From Veillonella parvula (lineage in GTDB: Bacteria; Bacillota; Negativicutes; Veillonellales; Veillonellaceae): a stretch of 16,097 bases of DNA. The stretch is taken from NCBI GenBank assembly GCA_947096075.1, contig CAMUQE010000031.1:1-16097 (forward strand). Direction: 5' to 3'. Every line of letters starts with the position of its first letter. The first letter of the stretch is position 1. A program made the position numbers and the translations under genes. The notes below the pieces were generated by a model, which was given only the letters and a program-made list of their open reading frames with translations, did not search any database and had not been told where the DNA came from. This document shows, piece after piece, positions 7,374 through 14,927 of this stretch.

Positions 7374-8384
7374 ATGTATGTAGACGTAACATTAGACGAT
7401 ATTATCTTGTATGCCTTAGAACACCATGTGAGCGATATCCACTTTGATCCCGTTAAAAGTGGTGCTCATGTTCGGTTGCGAAAAGATGGACTGCTGCAAC
7501 ATTACATGACTGTATCATTTGAAGAAGCTGAACTCATTATCAACCGTATTAAGGTTTGTAGCTCTCTAGATATTAGCGAGAAGCGTTTACCACAAGATGG
7601 GCGTTGGTCTTGGAGTCATAAAAATAAGTCTGTAACGATGCGTGTATCTACATTGCCTAGCCTATACGGAGAAACCTTAGTATGTCGCCTTATGGGAAAT
7701 GAAGGGAGTCATAAAGACTTAAAAGAATTAGGCATGCAGCCGGATATCTTTGAGCACATTGAACAATTATTAAAACGTCCTTATGGATTATTACTTATCT
7801 GTGGACCTACAGGCAGTGGTAAGACAGCTACTTTATATGCCATGCTTCGCATGTTAAATTTAGACGAAACTAAGCTTATCTGTCTTGAAGATCCTGTAGA
7901 AGCCGAAATCAAAGGGGCTATACAAATTGGTATTAATGAAAAGATTGGATTTACCTTTGCCAAAGGTCTTCGCTCTGTATTACGGCAAGATCCAGATACG
8001 ATTATGATTGGTGAAATTAGGGATAAGGAGACCGCAGAGTTAGCCGTTAAGTCTGCTTTAACGGGGCATCGCGTATTATCTACTATACATACCAATACAG
8101 CTATAGGCGTTGTAACGCGACTCATGGATATGGGCGTAGAGCCGTACTTAATACGGGCTACTTTAATGGGGGCTATTGCACAACGGCTAGTACGAAAATT
8201 CGATGGTACATCATATCAGGGACGGACTGCTCTATTTGAATACTTAGAAATACCAGCTAATTCAGCTCATTGGGACGAATTAGAAACACATTTATTATTG
8301 TCATTAGAAGAGTCTGCTCGTAAGGCCGTATCTCAGCATGTTACATCTATAGAGGAGGTGCATCGTTGTGGACTCATGCTGTAA
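7374..8384 (+). CDS. pilB: Type IV pilus/pseudopilus assembly ATPase, short PilB/ComGA type
   Basis: Cytoplasmic hexameric ATPase predicted to power pilin extrusion. It has 336 residues. The N2 domain carries SDIHFDP (20-26), followed by Walker A GPTGSGKT (144-151), the Asp box LEDPVE (171-176), Walker B TIMIGE (209-214) and the His box STIHTN (236-241). It lacks the roughly 170-residue N-terminal domain of full PilB/GspE. It also lacks the four-cysteine zinc insert: after RLVRK it goes straight to YQGRTALFE. Both features match ComGA, about the same length. The ATG at 7374 has GGAGGTG (7364-7370); a TTG at 7362 is in frame but overlaps that site. It overlaps pilT by 17 bp. It is assigned as the assembly motor because the next gene is clearly PilT. 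Confidence 0.88.
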   Translation: MYVDVTLDDIILYALEHHVSDIHFDPVKSGAHVRLRKDGLLQHYMTVSFEEAELIINRIKVCSSLDISEKRLPQDGRWSWSHKNKSVTMRVSTLPSLYGETLVCRLMGNEGSHKDLKELGMQPDIFEHIEQLLKRPYGLLLICGPTGSGKTATLYAMLRMLNLDETKLICLEDPVEAEIKGAIQIGINEKIGFTFAKGLRSVLRQDPDTIMIGEIRDKETAELAVKSALTGHRVLSTIHTNTAIGVVTRLMDMGVEPYLIRATLMGAIAQRLVRKFDGTSYQGRTALFEYLEIPANSAHWDELETHLLLSLEESARKAVSQHVTSIEEVHRCGLML

Positions 8385-9387
8385 GAGTGAAAGTTTAGAA
8401 ACTATTGTAGAAAATGCAATACAACTATCATCAACAGATATTCATCTACAATGTGGTCAGCCTATCTATTTGCGACATGGTGATGGATTAAGGGCTACTT
8501 CCTTTATGTGTACTACAGAATTAATCGAGGATATATTGCGTCGTTGCGGTATAGCATCCTATGAGTGGCAGTCTCTTGATGAGGCTTGTTCCTGTTGTGG
8601 TGTGCGTATCCGTGTTCATCTATATCGAGCTAATCAGACCATATGTGGTACATTGCGATTACTTTGTCATCAGCAACTTAAGTTAGATGATAATAGTGAA
8701 GGTCAGTTATTACAAAAGCTATGTGAAGCACATGATGGTCTATTGCTTGTTTGTGGCCCTACAGGCAGTGGTAAAAGTTTTACCTTAGCTTGTTGTATTG
8801 ATTATATAAATCAGACTATGGAGCGTCACATTATTACCTTAGAAGACCCTATCGAATTTGAGTTTGTATCTAAAAAGTCTTTAATACATCAACGACAATT
8901 AGGTGCTGATATTAATACTATGTCAGATGGTATTCGAGATGCTTTACGAGAGGATCCGGATGTCATTATGGTAGGCGAACTTCGAGATCGTGAAACCCTT
9001 GAAGCGGCACTTCATGCGGCAGAGACTGGTCACCTTGTAATGGCAACTATGCATACACAGCGTGCAGTGATGGCGGTTCACCGCATGATTTCTCTATTTC
9101 CTGGGGAGCAACAAGAAGAGATACGCAATCAAATATCTCAAGTGTTACGGGCCGTTATATGTCAGCGTTTACTTCGATGGAATAAAAAGTTCATTACTAT
9201 TCGTGATATTTTGCTAAATACCCATGCAGTAGCAAATTTGATACGGACCCGTAAGGAACCACAAATCATATCTATTCAAGAAACGCAACTACCGATGAAA
9301 ACATTAGAAATGGCTGTGCGAGATGTAAAGGCACAATATGGAGCCCAACAACAATTGCATACCTTGCTTGATCAACAATTATCGTAG
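8368..9387 (+). CDS. pilT: Twitching-motility/retraction ATPase PilT
   Basis: Hexameric ATPase that depolymerises the pilus, pulling on surfaces or, in competence, importing DNA. The 339 residues are close to the usual 344. Motifs: SSTDIHLQCG (21-30), Walker A GPTGSGKS (130-137), LEDPIEFEF (158-166), HQRQLGAD matching the QREVG motif, the DALREDPDVIMVGELRD Walker B stretch (191-207), and ETGHLVMATMHT (219-230). Near the C-terminus, VANLIRTRKEPQI (288-300) resembles the AIRNLIREGK-HQI signature of PilT, which separates it from PilB. The GTG start at 8368 has AGAGGAGG (8351-8358) upstream, inside the previous gene. It is cysteine-rich at the N-terminus (CC at 4-5, CSCC at 74-77). Confidence 0.93.
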   Translation: MDSCCKSESLETIVENAIQLSSTDIHLQCGQPIYLRHGDGLRATSFMCTTELIEDILRRCGIASYEWQSLDEACSCCGVRIRVHLYRANQTICGTLRLLCHQQLKLDDNSEGQLLQKLCEAHDGLLLVCGPTGSGKSFTLACCIDYINQTMERHIITLEDPIEFEFVSKKSLIHQRQLGADINTMSDGIRDALREDPDVIMVGELRDRETLEAALHAAETGHLVMATMHTQRAVMAVHRMISLFPGEQQEEIRNQISQVLRAVICQRLLRWNKKFITIRDILLNTHAVANLIRTRKEPQIISIQETQLPMKTLEMAVRDVKAQYGAQQQLHTLLDQQLS

Positions 9388-9395
9388 GTGAATAT

Positions 9396-10571
9396 ATGGA
9401 GGCTTATGAATATGTCGTAAAAAATAATCAAAATGAAACAGAAAAAGGTTTGATGTGGGGGGATTCAGAACAAGAAATTGCAATACGGTTAAAACGAGAT
9501 GGTTATAGAATTTATAGGATATCGTTGCAGGATGAAAGAAAGAAACATAAATGGAATCATACTATGGTGGTAGATGTGACTTATCAATTAGGTCTACTCA
9601 TTGAATCTGGTGTTCCGTTACGGCGAGCCTTACAGTTGCTCTGCCAGGGGAAACGAGGACTACTCTATACAGCTTTATATGAATCCATAGAGCGTGGTCA
9701 GACTTTATCACAGGCTTTACGAAGTGAAGGATGTCCTCCTATTGCTTTGGCTTTACTAGAAAGTGGTGAAGCAGCGGGCACCTTGGGTGAGAGTTTACAA
9801 TATATATCTTGTCACTATGATTGGGAGAGGCAGCTGAAACAAAAGGTTATGAGTGCTATTTCCTACCCTTTATTTCTTCTTTTAATGATGAATATATTTT
9901 TTCTAGTTACCATTTTGTTTATTATTCCTTCGTTTGAACAGGTATTTACCACTATGCATATTACATTACCTTTGATGACGCGAGCTCTTTTTGCATTAGG
10001 ACAAGGGTTAAAATCGCATCCTCTAATGGTAATAGCTATACATTGTGTTGTAATAGGTTCCTTAGCATTTGCTTATAAACAGCATAGTATAAAGTGTAAA
10101 GTACATCGTTGGCTTTGGCTGTTGGCTCACCGATACCAATGGAGTACTTGTGTGTATTATACAAGTATGTTAAAAGTTTGGGCTCTCTTATTAGATTCTG
10201 GTATTTCTATCATTCACACCATGAATATCACGCGCCCTTTGTGGGGGAATATATATGGTGTTGAATGTAGTAAACAAGTGGAAGCAAGATTATTATCAGG
10301 ACACTCACTGGAAGAAAGCTTACGTAGTGGTCAAATAGGAAACGCTTTTATATGGCAAATGGTGTCCATTGGAGAAGAGAGTGGTGAATTAGTAAAAATG
10401 TTAAACCACTGTGGCTACTACTATGAATCTATACTTTCAAAATATATTGCTCGTTTAGAACGATTATTGGAACCAATTTTACTAACCATAATGGGAATCG
10501 GTGTTGCCGTATTAGTTGTATCTGTTATGTACCCCTTATTTACGTCCATTGCCAACTTAGGAGGACAATAG
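9396..10571 (+). CDS. pilC: Inner-membrane platform protein PilC/GspF/ComGB family
   Basis: Membrane platform that couples the assembly ATPase to pilin polymerisation. In its 391 residues there are two T2SSF repeats. The first (about 60-175) has QLGLLIESGVPLRRALQLL and LLESGEAAGTLGESL; the second (about 255-380) has LLDSGISIIHTM and SIGEESGELVKML. Three membrane segments lie at about 158-178, 209-227 and 360-382, as is standard. A short N-terminal domain (YEYVVKN, then residues 20-45) resembles the PilC entry domain. AGGTG (9386-9390) lies 5 bp before the ATG. Only 8 bp separate it from pilT, so they are co-transcribed. Confidence 0.93.
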   Translation: MEAYEYVVKNNQNETEKGLMWGDSEQEIAIRLKRDGYRIYRISLQDERKKHKWNHTMVVDVTYQLGLLIESGVPLRRALQLLCQGKRGLLYTALYESIERGQTLSQALRSEGCPPIALALLESGEAAGTLGESLQYISCHYDWERQLKQKVMSAISYPLFLLLMMNIFFLVTILFIIPSFEQVFTTMHITLPLMTRALFALGQGLKSHPLMVIAIHCVVIGSLAFAYKQHSIKCKVHRWLWLLAHRYQWSTCVYYTSMLKVWALLLDSGISIIHTMNITRPLWGNIYGVECSKQVEARLLSGHSLEESLRSGQIGNAFIWQMVSIGEESGELVKMLNHCGYYYESILSKYIARLERLLEPILLTIMGIGVAVLVVSVMYPLFTSIANLGGQ

Positions 10572-10576
10572 ACAAT
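10549..10576 (+). promoter_or_regulatory. Weak candidate promoter for the major pilin
   Basis: TTGCCA (10549-10554) and GACAAT (10571-10576) are 16 bp apart, spanning the end of pilC. Major pilins often need more transcript than the machinery, so a local promoter is plausible, but the -10 is poor. Confidence 0.25.
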
Positions 10577-10607
10577 GTTATTACTTAACTATTAAAAGGA
10601 GAATATT

Positions 10608-11054
10608 ATGAAGTCTGTTATGCATATGATTCATGGAGTGAATCATCGATTAGAAATGTGCGGTCAATGGGTCGTAGATCGACTACATATTTCTCGTGTT
10701 CGAGAAGGGTTTAAAAAATCGAGAAAAGGCGGATTTACTCTCGTTGAGTTAATGGTTGTAGTAGCGGTTATCGCTATATTAGCGGCTATTGCGATGCCAC
10801 AATTCTTATCTGCAGCGGATAAAGCTCGAAACGCTAAAGAAACAGCAGATATTCAAATTATTAAAAATGCCACTCAATTGTATATGATTGATAAGAATGT
10901 CGACACACCTCCAACAGTAGAAAATCTATATAAGGAAGGATATCTTACTGAACATGTTAAGACTGCAAAAGGAAAAGAATACACTATTACTTATGAAGTT
11001 GTCAGTGGTGGGACTTCAAAATCTGTTGTTGTTAAAGCACCTAATGAGCCTTAA
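10608..11054 (+). CDS. Major type IV pilin / ComGC-GspG-like prepilin with a long leader
   Basis: Predicted main subunit of the pilus fibre. The class III signal is textbook: RKGG then FTLVELMVVVAVIAILAA, with cleavage after Gly42, Phe43 at +1 and Glu47 at +5. The hydrophobic N-terminal helix spans about 43-66. The mature protein would be about 106 residues, small, with no cysteine and therefore no disulfide loop, and a short globular domain like ComGC or GspG. The start ATG has AAAGGAG (10596-10601) at ideal spacing, so the 42-residue leader looks real. It is longer than the usual 6-25 and contains MHMIHG and basic FKKSRKGG segments. In-frame Met codons at residues 5, 7 and 17 are alternatives without as good a ribosome site. 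Confidence 0.93.
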   Translation: MKSVMHMIHGVNHRLEMCGQWVVDRLHISRVREGFKKSRKGGFTLVELMVVVAVIAILAAIAMPQFLSAADKARNAKETADIQIIKNATQLYMIDKNVDTPPTVENLYKEGYLTEHVKTAKGKEYTITYEVVSGGTSKSVVVKAPNEP

Positions 11055-11107
11055 TTAACTTGTATAGATTATGAATTATATACGTTAGTTATATGAAAGG
11101 ACAAGGT

Positions 11108-11650
11108 ATGAAAGGGACCAATTATGTGATAGGACTTTTTGTATATATAGCATCTATATTGCTACCTGTTATAGTTTCATCAAAAGCAATATCTTATACT
11201 CACATTGCTTTGTATGCTGTGTTTTCACTCATCATCATAGCAGGTGCTACCATCGATATGCATTACTATATATTGCCTGATGAAGGGGCATTAGTTCTTG
11301 TAATAGGTGGCATTATATATAGCTATATAAATGATCAATCTATGTTAGTAACCTTATTAAGTGTTATCAGCGTAGGTGCTATTACATATGGACTTCGTTT
11401 GATTAGCCATAAAGGCTTTGGCATAGGCGATATTAAATGGTTTTCTGCTATTGCAATATGGCTCACTCCATGGGAAATTATATGTTTCTTTTACGTAACT
11501 TTTTGTGTTGGTTCTCTCTATCTCTTACTCGCCGGTTATCGTAATCGATATATCCCATTTGGTCCCTTTCTATGCTTTGGCGGATGGTGTGCCTTACATG
11601 GTGGTTCCTATATGGAGGTGCTTTATCAATGGTTAAGGTGCAACTTATAA
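11108..11650 (+). CDS. pilD: Prepilin peptidase, peptidase domain only (A24 family)
   Basis: Integral-membrane aspartyl protease that removes prepilin leaders. Both catalytic aspartates are visible: the first in ATIDMHYYILPDE, the second in GFGIGDIKWF. The IPFGPFL motif near the C-terminus is typical of PilD/ComC. Several hydrophobic segments suggest about six membrane helices in 180 residues. The N-terminal cytoplasmic methyltransferase domain with its two CxxC pairs is absent, so pilins may be cleaved but not N-methylated by this enzyme. I chose the ATG at 11108 because AAAGGA (11096-11101) fits it; the earlier ATG at 11093 has no ribosome site. It overlaps the next gene by 22 bp. Confidence 0.9.
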   Translation: MKGTNYVIGLFVYIASILLPVIVSSKAISYTHIALYAVFSLIIIAGATIDMHYYILPDEGALVLVIGGIIYSYINDQSMLVTLLSVISVGAITYGLRLISHKGFGIGDIKWFSAIAIWLTPWEIICFFYVTFCVGSLYLLLAGYRNRYIPFGPFLCFGGWCALHGGSYMEVLYQWLRCNL

Positions 11651-12090
11651 ATCGTCAAAGTGGATCTTTATTGGCGGAATGGATTATTACTATTGGTTTA
11701 ATCTTATTGCTCATTTCTATTGCCTTACCTATTGTGACAACACCTAGTCGTTATACTTTAAATGGTGCTACGCAAGAGGTGGCGTATATGCTCAAGAAAG
11801 TTCAACTGTGGTCTATGTTAGGGCATAAATCTAATGGTAAAGGGAGAATGCTTTTTATTTTAAATAAGGACAGTTATACCTTAGAGGAAGATGTTAATCA
11901 TCATACGGTAAACATATCATTACCGCAAAATATTGAGAATGAACGGTCTATGACAATTATTTCTTTTTCAGCCTTGGGCTTACCCTATGATGGGACAGAA
12001 ATTATTTTGAAAGATCGTGAAAGTGGTGAGAAAAATCGTATATGGATATCTGTACAAACGGGGCGAATTAGATGGGAAGAAGTGCACTGA
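11629..12090 (+). CDS. Minor pilin, GspH/FimT (ComGD)-like
   Basis: Predicted pilus-initiation or tip subunit. A leader of 12 residues ends in RQSG, and the mature protein starts SLLAEWIITIGLILLL, with Glu17 at +5 and a hydrophobic helix to about residue 37. ATQEVAYMLKKVQLWSM and the C-terminal ISVQTGRIRW resemble the GspH/FimT fold (ISPTGRVR endings). The length is 153 residues. The ATG at 11629 follows GGAGGTG (11614-11620); the frame is open upstream to 11572, but that would add a non-pilin extension inside the peptidase gene. It overlaps the neighbouring genes on both sides. The family assignment is by motif and gene order. Confidence 0.8.
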   Translation: MVKVQLINRQSGSLLAEWIITIGLILLLISIALPIVTTPSRYTLNGATQEVAYMLKKVQLWSMLGHKSNGKGRMLFILNKDSYTLEEDVNHHTVNISLPQNIENERSMTIISFSALGLPYDGTEIILKDRESGEKNRIWISVQTGRIRWEEVH

Positions 12091-12454
12091 AGGATTTATG
12101 TATGGTGACGCTTTAATATCAGCCGCTATAATCATGTTCATTTTACCGGTTGTATTATCTATTTTTTGGATGGCTACTCTTACGGTATATAGGGCGTATT
12201 ATTGGGATCATATATTGCAAGATACCATAACGTATTTAGAAGTGGCTAAAGCTTCTTATTATAAGAATGGAGCAATAGAAACTGGTGTATATAATTCTCA
12301 ATTTACAATGAGTCCCAGTGAAAAAATTACCTATAAAATACATATAAAGCCTGTAGTGATAGAAGGTGTATCTTTACAACGATTAACAGTAGATGCCATC
12401 GACAATCAATCTGTTGTCTATTCTCTATCAGTTGATTTGGAGGGGATACATTGA
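12017..12454 (+). CDS. Minor pilin-like protein (GspI/ComGE position), start uncertain
   Basis: A pilin-like N-terminus is visible: KKCTEG then FMYGDALISAAIIMF, with a helix to about residue 58 and cleavage expected after Gly26. The +5 residue is Asp31 instead of Glu. The rest is about 90 residues of beta-rich sequence with no recognised family. The first in-frame ATG (12098) would remove the cleavage motif, so translation more likely begins at one of the GTG codons at 12017, 12023 or 12026, none with a strong ribosome site. This gives a leader of 23-26 residues and a 65-74 bp overlap with the preceding gene. If 12098 is used (AAGGA at 12090-12094), the product is an uncleaved membrane protein. 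It ends in a TTGA overlap with the next gene. Confidence 0.72.
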   Translation: MKVVRKIVYGYLYKRGELDGKKCTEGFMYGDALISAAIIMFILPVVLSIFWMATLTVYRAYYWDHILQDTITYLEVAKASYYKNGAIETGVYNSQFTMSPSEKITYKIHIKPVVIEGVSLQRLTVDAIDNQSVVYSLSVDLEGIH

Positions 12455-13095
12455 AGGGCGAGGATATAGAAACGGTAATTGGGAAGAATAAAGAATACAA
12501 GCAGAATCCCATAACAGATAGAAATAAAAATAGAAATGATATGGGTTTTATTTTGTATTCTACGCTTATTAGTATGATGATTTCTATCATAGTCCTTACC
12601 TTATTGTTAGGTATCGTATTCTATGCAGTTATGTGGGATGCTAAATTACTTGATAGTGTAGCTATGATGGAGGATGGTCGATATACACGGCGTATGGTTG
12701 TGGCTCATATGATATGGAATCCTGTGAAGGTTACTGTAGAAGATCGTAATACAAGTTTATATATTCACGATACAAAGCGCACAACCTTAACTGTACAACG
12801 TCATGCATTATACAGAAAATTAACGGATGGTAGCTTGCAACCTGTCAGTGGTAGTCGAATTGTAGGAACTACAGATAAAAGAAATGTGGGCTATACCCAA
12901 GAATACCCTTTTAGTGTAGATACTAATGGGACCGTGTATTTACGTTGGTATATTAATAATCGTTTTGTTAATGATAGAAAATACACAAGTGGTTATGGAG
13001 GATTATCCATATATGAGGTCTCTATTGGACAGAGTACTATTTATGATTGGTATACAAGTAAAGAGGAGACAGGTTATGAACGTAGGAGCCCATAA
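12451..13095 (+). CDS. Minor pilin-like protein (GspJ/ComGF position)
   Basis: The 214-residue protein has a 32-residue hydrophilic leader, then NDMG and FILYSTLISMMISIIVL. Cleavage is expected after Gly32, and Ser37 occupies +5. The membrane helix spans about 33-63. The C-terminal domain (about 70-210) is polar and beta-rich, and contains RYTRRMVVAHM, a helix-like segment after the pilin stalk. The TTG start overlaps the previous stop (TTGA) and has GGAGGGG (12439-12445), so it is well supported despite the rare codon. The alternative ATG at 12541 would leave one residue before the cleavage glycine. The GspJ-like role is inferred from position and size. Expected in the inner membrane or pilus tip. 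Confidence 0.78.
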   Translation: MKGEDIETVIGKNKEYKQNPITDRNKNRNDMGFILYSTLISMMISIIVLTLLLGIVFYAVMWDAKLLDSVAMMEDGRYTRRMVVAHMIWNPVKVTVEDRNTSLYIHDTKRTTLTVQRHALYRKLTDGSLQPVSGSRIVGTTDKRNVGYTQEYPFSVDTNGTVYLRWYINNRFVNDRKYTSGYGGLSIYEVSIGQSTIYDWYTSKEETGYERRSP

Positions 13096-13483
13096 CGCGG
13101 GCTTTATTACATATATAGCGATACTTACAATGTCCTTTTTATTATTATTAGCTTTTATGGGGCTGCGTATAGGACAAATATGTGAAAGTAATGTGGTAGA
13201 CGAATTGCATTTGGAAGAGGCTCATTATGCGGCACAGAAAGGTGTTCATTGGTTTGTGGGCTATTGTAAATTAGGAAATGTATGGGACTTTCAAAATAAA
13301 TTAGTTGTGATAGATGATGAAAATGTAGAGATTACTATTGAAGCAGACCAATCAACAGATAATCCGCGACATATTATGAGTTATGGAAAATTGAAAAATA
13401 GTGAAATCGTGAGTCGTGTACATATGTATGTGACCGTAGATAAAGAAAAACATATGCATGTTATAAAGGTAAAACCTTATTGA
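13076..13483 (+). CDS. Minor pilin-like protein (GspK/ComGG/PilX position)
   Basis: The 135-residue protein has a short leader, MNVGAHNAG, then FITYIAILTMSFLLLLAF. Cleavage is expected after Gly9. Ile14 is at +5, where most pilins have Glu; GspK is known to lack that Glu. The segment EEAHYAAQKGVHWFV resembles the helix after the stalk in PilX/GspK-type proteins. The start is fixed by GAGGAG (13063-13068), 7 bp before the ATG and inside the previous gene, giving a 20-bp overlap. The frame stays open upstream to 12926, but that stretch lies inside the preceding gene and lacks pilin features. Role in tip-complex assembly is inferred from the series of four minor pilins. Confidence 0.78.
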   Translation: MNVGAHNAGFITYIAILTMSFLLLLAFMGLRIGQICESNVVDELHLEEAHYAAQKGVHWFVGYCKLGNVWDFQNKLVVIDDENVEITIEADQSTDNPRHIMSYGKLKNSEIVSRVHMYVTVDKEKHMHVIKVKPY

Positions 13484-13492
13484 GGTGATTCT

Positions 13493-14347
13493 ATGAAACG
13501 AAAAAAGAGAATACATTCTGGAGTATGTATAACTGATGAACATATTGTATGTGTTACCGCTCATATAGAAAATAAAACAATGGTCATTACTGATGCGTTA
13601 GAAATGAAGCGTACAGGACCTATTGATGAAGACGTTACAAAATTTATAGAAACGTATGATTTAGATGAAGGGGCTTATAGTATTGTTGCTAATATTGATA
13701 CACAAATGCATGTAGCACCTTATGATCCTCATGATTTTGATATGAAGGAGTTTATAAAGTGGAATATAGAGGACTACTTTAGTTTTGAGGGGGATAGTTT
13801 CCAAATGGATGCTTGTCGCCGGGAATATCCACGACACAATTATCATATGTTTATGGTGGCTGTAGATCGGCATTCACTAGAGCTTTTGAAGCAAGGTATA
13901 CGAGATACTTATGCACCCGTTGATGTTATTGATTTTTGGCCTATTCCTATTTGTTATTGCTTGATGCGGCGCAGCGGTACTGTAACAGGTGTTGTGGAAG
14001 AAGGCGCCATGCATTTATGGCTTTGGTGGAATGATATATGCATTCAAGAGTGTACGGTACCTATTACAGGTAGCGATGTAGCTGAAGCTATGGATAAGTT
14101 AGAAGTGAGATTACAAGACTTTGGTATAGATGAGATACAGGGAATTCGGATGTATGGGTTAGAATCTATAACAAATGAAGAACGGACAGATATGGAAGGT
14201 ATAATTTCCATGTATGGAGAAACTGAATATATTCCATTATTATTTTTAGGTCGTGGTCGTAATCGTTGCAAGCAAGGACAATTAGATTGGGACATGGCTA
14301 TCGGTATGGCAGCAAGGGGGCTTAAATGGATTGGATTGGGCTGGTAA
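13493..14347 (+). CDS. pilM: PilM-like protein (degenerate actin-fold pilus alignment protein)
   Basis: Predicted cytoplasmic partner of PilN in the pilus alignment complex. There is no membrane segment in 284 residues. Resemblance to PilM is at pattern level: KWNIEDYFSFEGDSFQMD (89-106) matches the PilM segment that follows the EA..Y.P line; MVAVDRHSLELLKQGI (121-136), then VDVIDFWPIP, matches the conserved linker; and DMAIGMAARGL (267-277) matches the final G-A-L helix. The phosphate-binding DIG motifs are not recognisable: the N-terminus reads SGVCITDEH and the second site GVVEEGAMHLWL, so ATP binding may be lost. GAGGTGA (13482-13488) supports the start. A PilN-like gene follows with a 17-bp overlap, which strengthens the call. 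Confidence 0.68.
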   Translation: MKRKKRIHSGVCITDEHIVCVTAHIENKTMVITDALEMKRTGPIDEDVTKFIETYDLDEGAYSIVANIDTQMHVAPYDPHDFDMKEFIKWNIEDYFSFEGDSFQMDACRREYPRHNYHMFMVAVDRHSLELLKQGIRDTYAPVDVIDFWPIPICYCLMRRSGTVTGVVEEGAMHLWLWWNDICIQECTVPITGSDVAEAMDKLEVRLQDFGIDEIQGIRMYGLESITNEERTDMEGIISMYGETEYIPLLFLGRGRNRCKQGQLDWDMAIGMAARGLKWIGLGW

Positions 14348-14927
14348 GGACAGATGTATTAATTTAATGCCTCGCTCGTTACGATGGCATAGTTTATGGC
14401 ATACCTATCGATACCTTCTTTATGGGATAAGTCTTATATACATTATAGTAGGGCTTGTTACTATATATAGTTGTTGGTCAAGCTATCGTAGCTATGAAAA
14501 TCGAAAGATAGACTTTGTGCGATTGCAAGCAAATGCTCAGTATCAAGAAATACATCAACAATATGGTGAATTAATGGAAATAAGAAATAAATTAATAAAG
14601 AATAAAATCCTTAAGAATCAAACAGATATATTACCCAATACAATGGTCGTATATATTCTTGATGCCGCTATGTCAGAACATATTAGTCTACAGCATCTTA
14701 GCATTAAGGATGGGCGTATCAGTATAGATGGTATAGGTACGAGTGACGAAATGTGTCGTAAATTTATTGCTATTCTCCAACAAAAATTACTAGGGATGGA
14801 GTGTCATGGAACAGTTAAAGCAGATAAAGGTGTTTATACATTCCATATGGACGGATCTAAAAGAGAGCACAACGTATCAGGTCGAGAGAATATTAACGGG
14901 CCTAGTGTTGTGGGGGATGCTCATTAG
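14331..14927 (+). CDS. pilN: PilN-like inner-membrane protein
   Basis: Predicted bitopic alignment-complex protein linking PilM in the cytoplasm to PilO in the periplasm. The cytoplasmic N-terminus contains CINLMPRSLRW, equivalent to the INLLP motif by which PilN docks on PilM. One membrane segment lies at about 28-48, then a coiled-coil-like stretch (about 55-92) and a small periplasmic domain (about 100-175, with LQHLSIKDGRISIDG). The total is 198 residues. The start is TTG at 14331, with AAGGGGG (14314-14320) somewhat far upstream; the next in-frame ATG (14367) would cut the INLMP motif. The C-terminal 40 codons overlap the next gene, and the last 23 residues are polar and look like an unstructured tail. 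Confidence 0.72.
   Translation: MDWAGKDRCINLMPRSLRWHSLWHTYRYLLYGISLIYIIVGLVTIYSCWSSYRSYENRKIDFVRLQANAQYQEIHQQYGELMEIRNKLIKNKILKNQTDILPNTMVVYILDAAMSEHISLQHLSIKDGRISIDGIGTSDEMCRKFIAILQQKLLGMECHGTVKADKGVYTFHMDGSKREHNVSGRENINGPSVVGDAH

Noticed and set aside
12926..13075. Extended N-terminus for the fourth minor pilin starting at 12926
   Set aside because: The extension lies inside the preceding gene, lacks a ribosome site at its start and would bury the pilin cleavage motif, whereas 13076 has a clear GAGGAG upstream.
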